64,000 bases of DNA. Source: Cantharellus purpuraceus (Eukaryota > Basidiomycota > Agaricomycetes > Cantharellales > Hydnaceae). The translations under genes and the position numbers were made by a program. The stretch lies in NCBI GenBank assembly GCA_025174535.1, contig JALBUN010000001.1:1860001-1924000 (forward strand), given 5' to 3'. The notes under the pieces were generated by a model. The model was not told where the DNA came from, did no database searches, and saw only the letters and a list, made by a program, of their open reading frames with translations. Numbering within the stretch: position 1 is the stretch's first letter; the number at the start of each line of letters is the position of its first letter. This document shows positions 39,101 to 50,473 of this stretch, piece by piece.

Positions 39101-40565
39101 ACAAGAAGAGGTATGATAGAATGATGGGAGGTAGTCACCAGTGCAGTCAAGTGATCATTAGGAGATGATCCAACAAATGACATCAATAACTCTCCAGTGC
39201 TCTCATCCTTTTCAGGGAACTCCACCGTTTCCTTGCGCGTCTCGGATAGAGGTACTCGTTGGGCTGTAACTGTCCCGACAAATGGACGTTTCCATTGAGT
39301 AGGACGTGAATGTTGATGGTTAGTGATAGAGAGCTCTACTTGGCCTTGAAGGACATCTAATAGCGAGGAGATGGAAACCTTCCCTGCAATGATCAAACAC
39401 AGGTTATAAGGTACATAGTAAGTCCTGTGATAATCCCGGACTTGAGGCTGTCATTTAGATGGTTACTGAGCACCACATTTCTGCACTCACTTTGCTCGAC
39501 AGTCAACGATCGCAGCGCCTCCATGAGACCACCTGTCTCGCTGCGATATGCACTTCCCGAATCGTTGATTAATTGCGACATTCTATGTAACCTTGATGAA
39601 GCAGCTAAATGGTATTTTTTCTGATGCACATACCGTAGAGCCATCAAGTCTCCAGGAGTGTTTTCTCTGCCTTGCATTTCGCTGTATACTACTCCTGAGT
39701 CTCCGCCATCAGGATTAATATGATGTACCTGCAATATGTCAGACGTTACTATAGCATTCCGAGTGCTATTAGCTGACGAACCTCCGTCACGAAACCATGG
39801 TTTGTCAAAGTGGGATAGAGAATATGATCAATATAAATTGGTAGTAACTGCAAGAATCCTTCCTGGCCGGCCGTTGCAATGGTGTAGCATGTATGATCAA
39901 TGTCCGTCCAAGCGTTACTGTCAGGTTAGAGATAGAAACAAAAGACTTAGTGGAACTAGATAATATTCATGACGTATAATGCAGAGACTGACGTTCCTTC
40001 CGAGAATGCACGATTTGCTAAATTATCAAGCACCCCTTTGTAAGGATACTTCTCGGAACCCATAAACACTAAACTGCAAAGAATGAGTGAGCATAAACGC
40101 TAGGATAAGGTTGGAGAGGCACTTGCTGTTCAAGTGTATGAGGGCATCCGCTATCATCAAAAACTAGTGATATCGTATGAATAGAGGCGTCCTCTTCATG
40201 TAAAAAAGAACACACTTTCAGTTGGAACGACGAAGTAACCCTTGAGTATGGGGGCTGTATCAGAATTGGTGGATACATATCCACAGTATAACTCTAATTC
40301 GATACTACATGCCTTCATAGTCAAGATGTATCACATTCAATCCAGATACCCTGCTGCACCATTTGGATACCGATACATCACTGAAACTTAGCTCATGTCG
40401 TTTGACCAGATCAAAATTGCCAAATGATGATCCTGTAGCGAGTGGACTGGAGCCCTGAGACATATCTCGTACTAAGTGACCGTGTGTGTAAAGTGATGAT
40501 GTGAATGTAGCGGGCAGACCGGAGGATGGATACGACTTGAGAAATCTTGTTACAAACCTCTGCAT
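36200..40565 (-). CDS. M16-family zinc metallopeptidase (YOL098C/Mug138-like)
   Basis: Large presequence-protease-like peptidase of fungi. The first ATG gives MQRFVTRFLKSYPSSGLPAT, possibly a mitochondrial presequence; a later Met (MSQGSSPLATG) would give a cytosolic form. The body starts FGNFDLVKRHELSFSDVSVS. The inverted zinc motif HxxEH is in CPHTLEHLVFMGSEKYPYKG and is completed across a GC-AG intron. Downstream are TNAWTDIDHTCYTI, VYSEMQGRENTPGDLM and a long second half including LPVTRQSTGVRLTHEEVI and GNVLALPQPKAIWSKAFK. The C-terminal tail is Ser/Asp-rich (DDTEGGDSSSSDGGD). More than a dozen introns; most joins not resolved individually. Confidence 0.85.
40074..40126 (-). other. GC-AG intron splitting the catalytic HxxEH codon
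   Basis: A 53-bp intron of the M16 gene with donor CA|GCAAGTG and acceptor TTTGCAG. The exon ends with CA and the next begins with T, building the second His of HTLEH. No GT donor at this site keeps the motif. Confidence 0.8.
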
Positions 40566-40616
40566 CAAGCCAAAGGCACAAGTCGCGGACTTTTCTGACT
40601 CCGCAAGAGTGATTAG

Positions 40617-40624
40617 TCACGTGA
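40617..40624. promoter_or_regulatory. TCACGTGA palindrome upstream of the M16 peptidase
   Basis: Octamer 51 bp upstream of the putative start codon, within a longer GTCACGTGAC. Confidence 0.5.
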
Positions 40625-40680
40625 CATACTTGTATCATCGTTTAGCGGCGCTAGGAGCGCCATCCCCGATTGAGCACAGG

Positions 40681-42690
40681 GGAAAACTTGTCAAAGTTTA
40701 GTCCTTTCATGCCTGACACCTTTTAATAATACCAACCCATACTTTAGCACCATATTGGTGTAAAGCTTTTCATCTATCTTAACCAGTTATGTTCAACCAT
40801 ATAATTGTCCTACAAACATACATATCATACATGTTCATATGGTTATGCACTAAGTCTATTAGAGTAGAACTTTGGAGTTGAAGTCAGTGTTGGGGGTGGT
40901 TGGATCAGACTTGGCTTCAGCTTATGTGCTGCACCCTCTGTTTTGGAACCTGCAAAATTGTATGGGAACCACCTTTTCCCTATCAAATTCCATTTATGCA
41001 GCACCAATGTGCTATTCTTTGCTTTTCCATTCCTAAATATCAGCATATATTTGATGCTTGTACCTGGAATGGACTTATTCAAATATTCTCTATTTTTCCA
41101 TATTTTTTCAGGAATATTCCATGCAGAACTCAGCTCAGAATCATTTATTTCTGCTGTGCTACAGTTGTGGACCCATAGGCGCCCACAAACCTTCACACAG
41201 CCGGCTCTCCCCTTTTGGACCAGGCATTTGGCCTGAATTCAAGCTCAGATGTCTCTGATCAATAAATATTCTCTAACTTAACAACCACAGCCTCTCAGGG
41301 CACTATTTTCCATGCAGATCATCACCTGAGATCTGGCTATCCATGGCTGTCCAAACCAGTGCAGAAAACAGGGTGGACACCCTTCTTTTTGCCTGATCAG
41401 TGCCTAGCTCAGGGATCAGATCAGCTGATGGGTGATCAAATCAGGTGATTGCCTTGGAATATTCTACCCCTTTCCATAACATTCTAGCTGTTTCCCTCTA
41501 TTATTAGATAGAACTTTCCAGAACCATTATTCAGCTCCTGATCAGTGTTAGTGCTGTGATCAGATCCTGTGATTGGCTTGGAATATTCTACCCCTTTCTT
41601 CCACCTTCCACAACCTTCCAGTAGTTTCCATCTATTAATAGGTAGAATATTCCAGAACCATTAGTCAGCTCCTGTAAATACAATATATAAGGAGGTCATT
41701 CTGCCTCTGAAATAGGAACATATCATCATATTCTACCCATCTTCTGCACACCAGTGTGACTAGAGTGACATACAGTGTCATCCTCTATCTCAGCAACTGT
41801 TGATTACCAGTTCAAGGATCTTTTATAGTTGTGTAACTGTACTTGATTGCACTCGAAGTAGTGATATTCCTGCTTTGGGCGTGAGTGTAGTATCTGCCTC
41901 ACGTGACTACGAATCTACAGGGTGAGATTGTCTGTCGATAGTCCTGCCATTAGTGCTCTTGTTTAAGTAACTAGTGTGTACTGCCTTTGCAGAGCATTAG
42001 AAGCTTGAACTCGTGTGAAGCAGTTGCTAGACTACTTCACACATTGCTGTTACCCGCTTCTGAGTGCCACTGGTTGGACGGTTGGATTCATCCACCTACT
42101 TCCTTTAGCCTCTAAGTGCATTCCCCTCTTTTTGGAATATCTGGACCCCTAAGCGTCCGTGAACTCTAGACTCTGGAAGTCTTATTCATTTCTTGCTGCT
42201 AAGAAACGTATTACTTTTCTGCGTATAGTCTGCATTGACCAATACAAAGGATTGTAACCAAAGTACAAACGTTAAATTGTTTCTGGAGTTGTGCTGCAGC
42301 AGGGTTTGATATTCTTCTCAGCTGTTCATTCATGGAATTGTGGTGATTTAGAGTTTGCCCTAACACCATAATTTTGCGGGTTCCAAAACAATAACTGAAC
42401 AACCAATATATAAATTGGTTGATTTCAGCCTGCACCAAAGGTGCATTGTAAGATAGACATAGCACATATCTTACACCTTACCACTGACTATGAGCCAAAG
42501 ATAATGAGATTGTAGCACAGCTTGCATGTGCTCAGCCCAGAGCTAGTTCAGGCCATTGAACTTGGGAAACCTGAATGCATGAGTTTCTGATTCAGGAGCT
42601 ATTGATTTGTGGGCATGGCCCATAGCCTAACAACTTAGGCAAATGAAGATTAGGACAGGGGCTGGAGTTCACAAGTAAGAGTGTATACTA
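40681..42690. mobile_element. CpG-depleted, LTR-like relic between M16 and SWI1 genes
   Basis: From about 40,681 to 41,852 I count two CpG dinucleotides in roughly 1.17 kb, and none in 42,421-42,660, while flanking genes are CpG-rich. No open frame is recognisable. A tandem duplication (41395-41674) is followed by a TATATAAGG box (about 41684-41692), resembling the U3/R layout of a long terminal repeat. A 41,850-42,400 core retains CpGs. I found no matching second LTR, primer-binding site or reverse transcriptase frame, so it would be a solo or decayed element. Exact ends unknown. Confidence 0.4.
41395..41674. repeat. Diverged tandem duplication, two units of about 140 bp
   Basis: Both units begin GATCAGTG, share TTGGAATATTCTACCCCTTT and CCAGAACCATTA, and end CAGCTCCTG. 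Unit 1 spans about 41395-41539 and unit 2 about 41540-41674. Confidence 0.75.
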
Positions 42691-42756
42691 GACATTAATA
42701 CTATATGTAAAATATTTCTCATGTGTACCTGGAGTTCACGAGTAAGAGCGTAAACT
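42662..42756. repeat. 28-bp direct repeat at the edge of the CpG-poor block
   Basis: Copies at 42662-42689 and 42729-42756 match at 25 of 28 positions, starting CTGGAGTTCAC. Two differences are CpG in copy 2 and CpA or TpG in copy 1. Copy 2 also forms an inverted repeat with the following AACTCCAG. Confidence 0.75.
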
Positions 42757-43063
42757 CCAGCAGGCACCCTAAAATTTCCTATACCCTGCCGAGCCATGAA
42801 CCCATGCGTATCCACGTTGAGGGCGAGTCCTTCCATAATTGAGCCTTCATCGAAGGCTCCACCACCACAGGCACAAAAAGAGGAAAATGGGGAGTGGAGG
42901 GTGGGGTGAAAATTCGAGGATAGTTCCCGCTGCCCAAGAAAATAATGGGCGAAGGCAAGAAAGGGAGTCCTTACACAAGCATACTCCACCCTTCTTAGGC
43001 AGCGGGGTTTGAGCTTGATCAGCTCGTACCTCACTTTCAGCTCAACCTGTGAAGTAATATCGA

Positions 43064-43071
43064 TCACGTGA
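43064..43071. promoter_or_regulatory. TCACGTGA palindrome upstream of SWI1
   Basis: Octamer 25 bp before the proposed SWI1 start codon. Confidence 0.5.
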
Positions 43072-43096
43072 TACATACTGATTTGTCAACTCCCTG

Positions 43097-46000
43097 ATGA
43101 ACATCTCCACGCCAGAGCAACTCCAGAGGCAGCAAGCGATAGCTCTTTTGTGAGCACCAATAGATATGGATGGTTGGCTTCTTTGTTTATCTTTTATATC
43201 CAGCCAACAGCAAGTTCCGCAAGGGACAGAGGAGTCACGGACGCAGCCCGGTTCTACCCCGGCGTTTTTCCCCTTGGATGCCAACAGCGCAGCCAAGCAA
43301 ATGGCTGCGCTAAATGCAACATCCCTGCATCGCAGAGCCAGCCAGTCCGGTGGTACCTCGGATTCACTATTTGGGCCCCGCCCACCGCATCTAGAGGCTA
43401 CGTACGTCGATGTAATTCGTAGTTTGAATCCGCTTGACTTATCTCCATGTTCAGTCCAGACGGTGCCAATATTTCTACACAACCTAGCCGAGGGTCTGTT
43501 TCAAGTTCACAAGTCTTCAAATCTCGTCGCGAGGAATTTCTCAAGTTTGTTGCGGGGCTCATGAACGCTCGGCAAAGTCCCCTACCGTCGTCTATCACTG
43601 GTGTTCCTTCTACATACGATCCCGCAACCTCACCTTGGAAAACTATAGAACCTACAGCAGATCCTGGCGGATTCAGACTCGCTGGCAAGGACGTTGACTT
43701 GTTTAAGCTTTGGCAACTTGTGCTGTCCCAGGGTGGTCATACTAAAGTCGGTCATATTTGGTCTACTAATTTCTTCTGACGTCTCCTGATATCCCGTTGA
43801 AGCTCACTCGAGAGTCTGGCTGGAGTACCCTTCTCTCTCATTTCAATCTGCCTGAGGTGTTTCCTGACCCACAGGCACACGGGAACTCCTCTGTGGCACG
43901 CACCCTAGCCCAGTACTATATGGCCCTTCTTGCTCCATTTGAGGAAGTGTATCTTAGAAACATGCAGCAGCAGCAGCAGAAGGCGATTCATGCCCGTCAG
44001 CAGCAGCAGCAGCAGCAGACACCTGTTCCTTTCCCGGCCCAAAATACTCTCGACTCTGCGTCTATTGGCTTATCATCGCACCAGCCCCAGACGTCAAATA
44101 GGCCACTTACTTCGCAGCCTCTCCACCCGAAACCTGATCTTCAACAAGCGAATACTGGAGGGTTTAAACAGGATCAACATGCAACATCCCAACCACATAT
44201 TGCGGACACGCTCACGGCCAGCCAGGTGCCACCAAGCAACCCACCGACCACTCAAGCACAAGCTGCAGGTCTAATTTTGTCCGATATATCTCAGACGGCG
44301 GTGGATGGTGAGACTCGCAACGGAAGTGGTAGAGTAAGCCCTCCGGCTTTACCCCAGGGTGATGGCACAGGAAGTGACATTGACGCAAAGAAGAGAAAGC
44401 TTCAGGAAGAGGATCAGAGCAAACGCGTCGTCCGCCAGAGAACTGGTACGTTCCATCTCTTACCGCCTCTTTGCGCCTAATCACTCCACACGTAGACACT
44501 AGTTCACAATCCGGACCAAACAGGCCCCAAGGTAGCACGTCTGCTGACAATCAGTCTCATGTGACAGGACCGAGCCTTTCTACTCCATCTCGTCCCTCGA
44601 CCGCTAATCCACCTCCAGCGCGTCAGTCTCGAACAAGAAAGAAATTTGAATATATTCCGTTGGCGAGAGAAATAGAGACCTATGGTGGCCGAGATTTGGA
44701 CATAATTGACGCCGAGTTGGCAAAAGCCAATTCTCGTCGGCCCCAACGGTCTGTGGACGATTGGGGGACCGTGGATATTGACGGTTTAACCATGTCTCTC
44801 CGATCGCGACTACCAACCGAGTTGTCGTATGCCATCACCATTCTCAGCGTGCTATCTACTATGCGCGGTCAGAGCCCGGATACAGGTTTCTCTTTGCAAC
44901 AATGCGATGAGCTGCTTGATGAGCTTCTAGACCTTCTCAGTGAGCAGGCATTTGCTGGCGCCGAGGATGTATACTGCGAAGGGGAAACCTTCTGGATCCA
45001 CCGAGATCTCGTCAACTTGGTACGAGATCTTGAATTACAGAGCTTCTCAGGGCAGCCGCGTGTCAAAACCCATGCCGCCTCAGGCAATGGACCAAAACCG
45101 TCACCAGTCGACAATGTATTTGCGATTTTAAACCTCTTTCGCAACTTTTCTTTGACTGGGGAGAATCAAAGATTCATGGGCCAACATCCTGAAGTTCTCA
45201 GCCTCATGCTTCGCGTTTGCTCTTTATCCCCCCCTTCCCCAGGCATGGTCAATGGATCGTTACCCTCTCCTGCCTCTCCTGCACTCACACTACTGGACGT
45301 TGTCAGAGCACGTAGGGATGTGCTTACCATAGTGTCGAATCTCGCACCTTTTACAACCCTGGCGTCTCATCCGCCCTCAACCCGTACGCGATTATTTGAG
45401 CTACTGGCATCTTTCTTGGTGGAATCACACGATCTTAGCTCTCCTGCTGGGATTGTCGTACAAAGTGGTGCCATGAGCCCAAATACTGTTCGACCTCCAG
45501 TGATCATCGATCTCGCTTTGGAGGCCTTCACGAAGTTGGCACATCCAGATACGAACAGGCTTACTCTCTCACGGGACATCAAATTTACCTGGCTCTGGTC
45601 CCTTTTCAGTTCCCTAGTCCATCGTCTTCCTGTGTCTTCTGAAGACTTTACAATCACAATGCGTATGCACGACACATGGCTCAGTTACCTTGAGAAGGTT
45701 GTGCTGTCGATTTATTCCATTTGCTTTCTTGCATCGCCAGAACTCAAGGCCAAGATGAGGGCTGATCGTACCCTTGGCTTCCCCAAACTCATTCTCCGAA
45801 TGGTCAAGCGGTTTGTTAGTATCAACCATCCGGATGCTCGCCAATACTTTCTCGTTAGCAGCAGGAGAGCTATTGAAGCTTTAAAACTCGTTGACGATGG
45901 GAATGACGCATTCGAGTCTCCGCAATCCAGTGGGCCTATGTTCGCGTTTGGAATGGGCTTCGGAGAGTCAGACGTAAAACAGTTGGAGACTGGTGTCGGT

Positions 46001-46108
46001 TTACTGGCTGCTTTCCAAGATGATGTCACCTGGAGCATCATGATGATGCCACATTTGGACGAGGTGATGTTTGCGGAGCTAGACAGTCTTTCGAGAATCA
46101 GCTCATGA
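43097..46108 (+). CDS. SWI1: SWI/SNF chromatin-remodelling subunit with ARID domain (Swi1/ARID1-like)
   Basis: DNA-binding subunit of SWI/SNF. The start at 43097 gives MNISTPEQLQRQQAIAL, joined over an intron (donor GTGAGC near 43149, acceptor TATATCCAG) to FQQQVPQGTEESRTQPGSTP. FFPLDANSAAKQMAALNATS follows. The ARID domain runs from SRREEFLKFVAGLMNARQSP through DLFKLWQLVLSQGGHTK, then over an intron to LTRESGWSTLLSHFNLPEVF. Gln-rich tracts (CAG repeats near 43963-44020) and Ser/Pro-rich linkers precede a large helical C-terminal region (near 44640-46100) with KKFEYIPLAREIETYGGRDL. It ends at 46106-46108. Convergent with the following orphan gene. Confidence 0.88.
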
Positions 46109-46265
46109 GATTAATTAACAATGGTACACTCTGAATGTATTTTATTCGACGGCGATACCTACAAAATGATATTCGTTGTCGGAGTTATAGACCAGGAGTC
46201 GAGCTGGCATATAGGCTTGCTGGAAAGTGATGGGTTTCGCATTTATTTTTGGTTTTACTGTGTTT

Positions 46266-49200
46266 TCAATCTGAGTGAGAGTAAGCAGACTCCAAGACGC
46301 TCTCAAACTTTTGCAAAATATCTACCTGTTTGACCAATGTACCAACAATTAATCTCTTGGGAGAGTCGTCCAGAAGTTGAGCATTTGAATCGCTGCACAG
46401 TTCATTGTAGAGTGTCAGGGTCCACGGAGAGTTGATTAGCACGCCGACTTGAAACCGCAAGTGCTCTGTGAATTCGCAAGGCTTCAGGGTAATGCCACAC
46501 ACCGTGATCGCACGGAAGGTATGCCAGGATTAGACTCAGAGCAGAGCAAATCGTATTTCTTGTGAGAGAAGCTAGAGCCTGCAAATGATCCGGCTGACGC
46601 TTTTCCAAGATCATGATCATAACGTCACGGAGAAAGTCCCATACTTCGATCAGCGTCACTGAATCGATAAAGCCAAGCTTAGCTAAACCGTGAATATAGA
46701 CTGATATCGCAGCTACTTGGTATGATCAACTGCGGGAAGATTGTATTATAACCTAGTATGGAAGCGTACCAGCCATGGTCAGATCATTGGAGGTGACGCG
46801 CGATATTACAGAAGCGAAGACCAGACTCGGTTGATGTATTGGTGTGTCGCACCCAATTGTTAGACCCGCCATGCAGCTCAGAAGAATAATGCTAGTCTCT
46901 TGAGTCGATTTGCCCCACCAGGAATTTCTGCCCAGCATAGACGAGATGTAAGCAACAAGCGATTGATTATCCGCCATATATGATGCTCCTGGTATTCTGC
47001 TCCAGGCGAGTATAACTAGAACCTCTAGGGAAGCTTTTACATGTTTGCCTCGCTCCTCGACTTCGGAAGTACTTGACACACCGCAGTAACGCCTCATAAA
47101 TATTGAATACACTAGATAAAGAAGACTCACCCTATGATTCGGTCTATGGCTGGAGGAATACTAGTCATACTGTTCAAAGTTACAATACACAACAAAACAC
47201 ACCTTCATCTATGATCGCTGATATCGAGATCATGTCAGACAAATCATTCAATGTTAAGACCAAGTTCTCCAGTCGTCGAGGGACCCATGCAATGATGTCC
47301 AGTATCACTTCCCGACCTCGAAAGCCATTAGTACACCGTGTCAGACTAGGGACTAAAATTGACCACCTACTTGACATATCGACTTCATCAAACCCTAGCG
47401 ATAGCAATAGCACAAGTAATCTTTGATATGTTTTTGCCATGAGCATGTCGTCGAACTGGTGTCCATAACTTCGGGCGAGGTAGGAAATTGACCTGCATGC
47501 CTTGTACAGAACGCGACGTTCCGCAAGACAAAAGTTCTTGGAAATAGGCTGAACGATCAACGACTGAAAAATAGTAGTCAGTCGCATGCACAGGTCAAGA
47601 GAGACGAAAATTTCTTGCAAGAAAGATAGGCATCGCTGCGAGCGGCGCAGCCTGTAAAACACGCTCTACATCTGCATCAACAGCCGCTTGATGATCGACA
47701 ACTTCAGGAGCCATATGAATATAAATCGTCGAGCTTCTACGTACTGAAGTGCTGCAACCATGTCACAGTCTGGAAAGCAAAATGCGTTAAAGACGCCTAG
47801 ATTGACCCTTGTGCTCACAATCTGTATCACGGTTTCAAAATGGACGCTTGCTTCATTTCCCCACATTAACCAACACCATGGGACGGTCAAACCCCACCCG
47901 AGTAGCCGACAATGGTTTCGATGCACATTCTCAAAAGGAGCGAGTCGTTGGATAGAGGTTGTGGATTCGTAAGCGGTATCGCCAGTCATCAGAAAGTTGA
48001 TAAGCAACATGACGGTGCTAAGAGTTGAAGGACGAAAGGAAGCAGAAGGTTGAGATACCATGCTTCTTCGAGACATCTCCAGATGCTATGATAACTCAGG
48101 GGTTTAGCGGCGTTCCGATAGTGAAAGGTAAGCATACTGCAAGTAAGCTGACCGCCATCGCGTACTGGCATTTGCCGATGATATCGGCACCGCGAGGACT
48201 GGAATATGTGGAGAAACGTGGTTTATCACCAAGATACAACCATTCACGAGAAATGTTGGAAATGAAAATCTGTAAAGCCGCATGTGGAAGATCCAAGTCA
48301 AATGGTGCAGTTCTTGGAGTCGATGTCAGCAACGCACAACGCCGTAACTGAGGATGAGATCAACACACGAGTCAAATAGTTTGTCTGGCCCAGAAGCCAG
48401 TCTTGGGCTTAAGACATAAGCCCCGAACATGAGTGAGAGAGCAAGGCGTCGTGCAGCTTCAGAGACCTGTTCAGACCCTAATATAGTGATAGTTGCCTGC
48501 CAGCTGACTGTAGACAGATCTGTATCAGCACTCTACTATCATAGTGCGGAGCGATTTTGACAATGACCAGGAAGCTGGGAGGCGACGCAAATGAGTTGCT
48601 CCTCTTGCGCCCGAGAGTTCATGAAGGTGTCCAGGGCTAGCTCTTCGGCACTTCTTGAACAATTAACGCCTCGAAGAAAACAGCCTTGGCCGCCAATCCA
48701 CAGAATAACCACACCTAATCTTGCGATGGCGACGTCTACCCAGGTTATAAAAACGGAGTCATCGCCTGAAGAGTTCAACTCTTTCGCAGTTGTTAAATTG
48801 CAGACAAGGCGATGTTCGAACAGCTGGGAGAGAAAGCTCGGTCGCACTGAATAATGGTAGGTACCACCAATAACCTCACGAACAAGAGTTCACGTACGTA
48901 TTCTTCCGAGAACAGATTGTGAGAGGACAGTACGGTGGGCGTTTCGAACATCAGTAAGACTTTCAAGAAAATAAAGCAGGGCCGAGATTGCTGAAAAGTC
49001 AGTGACCTGGTTAAAAGCCAAGCAAATCAGTTTCAAAGTTGTAGTTCAAGAACCTGGATAATATTTACCATTTCATCAAAATTTATAGACTCTAGCACTG
49101 CAATGCTTTGATCGATGCTGCTAACAGTGACATCTTTCACTGGGGCTTTCCAGTGCCGGGACAAAAGTTCGCAAGCAGGAAAGCTGGTTGATTCGCGCTC

Positions 49201-49281
49201 AAGAGACCCATTATCAACAATGCCGAAGCCTCCATCACTGAGTTCGGTTTCCGAGTCACTATGGATGTCTGAGAGATCCAT
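46266..49281 (-). CDS. Large multi-exon protein of unknown function
   Basis: Protein-like exons in a consistent order over 3 kb. The start at 49281 gives MDLSDIHSDSETELSDGGFG (acidic). Later segments include AEELALDTFMNSRAQEEQLI, LPHAALQIFISNISREWLYL, FETVIQIVSTRVNLGVFNAF, ACRSISYLARSYGHQFDDML, WSILVPSLTRCTNGF and ASLTRNTICSALSLILAYLP. The end is KFESVLESAYSHSD at 46266. The Leu-rich amphipathic character suggests a helical-repeat scaffold, but I do not recognise a family. Exon boundaries are only partly resolved. It lies between SWI1 (convergent) and RPC37 (same strand). Confidence 0.6.
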
Positions 49282-49467
49282 GATGCTGCACTGATGGCGG
49301 AGGTTGAACTTGAAGCGGTGTTCGCAGTACAACGTTGTCAACATATGTACCGTCAGTTACATGTCGTGCACGAGCAGTGGTGAATGAAAGACCTAAGGCC
49401 CAATTAATGGGTTGGCGATCGTCTCTCCTCCGTAACTATGCCTAAGGTGATAGTACATCGCGAGTTA

Positions 49468-50440
49468 CTAGCTACTAATGCTTTTAAGTATGTCCACTAA
49501 GTCCGTCTTGCATGTCAAGTTTATAGATTCCTTAGAGAAAAGTGCCTCGAAAGCATCTGCTGACTCGGCATTCTACCGAAGAAACGGCTGTCAGCGAGGG
49601 CACTGACAAGGTAACACCTGAATAAGTCACCTCTCCGTCACAATACTCGAGCTCCTCCCATGGTTCCTCGGTTTCATCCCGGATCTTCATCAACATCTCC
49701 CTTCTTACCTGAGACAGGCCTCCTTGAAATTGCTGGGTACCCGTCTTGTCCTCCGAGGTTTTCTTAGCGGTGACTTGGACCTCCTTTGACTCGGCGGTTG
49801 GTCTCTTCTCTCTTCTGACCACGGCAGCTGCTGGTGTTGGGTCGTCGGGATCCGGTGGTGGGCCATCATCTGAATCTGAGTCACCGTCAGCGCCGGCGCC
49901 CCCTCGTGAACGGCGAGATTTCCGTGAGAGGACGTCCAGGTACGTTAAAGTGGGGCGAAGTTGATGTGTCTGAGATATTGGGTGCAGATGTAAATGTCCT
50001 GGTTGAAGACTGAGAATTCGGCGCCTATCATTGTGAGGGAAAGACGAACCATCACGCACGATGCCTAGCATATATGCTCCTCTCTCCGGAATCTTCTCAC
50101 TGCTCATTCTGACCTCACTGAGCCTCGGTTGCTCGCCTTCCCTCTTGCTTTTCTCCTTTTTGTCAGGTGAATTGTCTTGCTGGTCACCATTGGCCCTCGC
50201 AGCACCATATTCCAACCCTTTTTCTGGATTCCATACTTCTTTTCGAGTGTCGACCGGAACGTGTACTTCTATCCTCCCTACATACGGTTTGTGTCTGGCA
50301 CGGATACGCTTACCGCTTTCCGCAGCTGAAGGGGGGACCTGCAAGGGTCTAAACAACAGTGGAAACAAGTGCAAGTGCACGTTAGGAACGACCGAGTTCG
50401 AAAAGTGAATAGGTAGAACAGACACCACTGGGTCATCCAT
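49468..50440 (-). CDS. RPC37: RNA polymerase III subunit RPC37 (RPC5/POLR3E family)
   Basis: Pol III subunit acting with RPC53 in initiation and termination. The start at 50440 gives MDDPVVSVLPIHFSN, the typical acidic opening. LHLFPLLFRPLQVPPSAAES follows, then RIRARHKPYVGRIEVHVPVD, ERGAYMLGIVRDG joined over an intron to HLHLHPISQTHQLRPTLTYL, and EEPWEELEYCD, the usual POLR3E box. A last intron leads to the C-terminal exon ADAFEALFSKESINLTCKTD, stopping at 49468. The central part is charged and low-complexity. The start codon is 33 bp from that of the divergent arrestin-like gene. Confidence 0.9.
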
Positions 50441-50473
50441 GAGATTAGCGCCAGTCCACCTTACGTAACCCAA
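50441..50473. promoter_or_regulatory. 33-bp divergent gap between RPC37 and arrestin-like gene
   Basis: Only 33 bp separate the two start codons, so 5' leaders must overlap or promoters lie inside the opposite coding regions. Confidence 0.5.
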
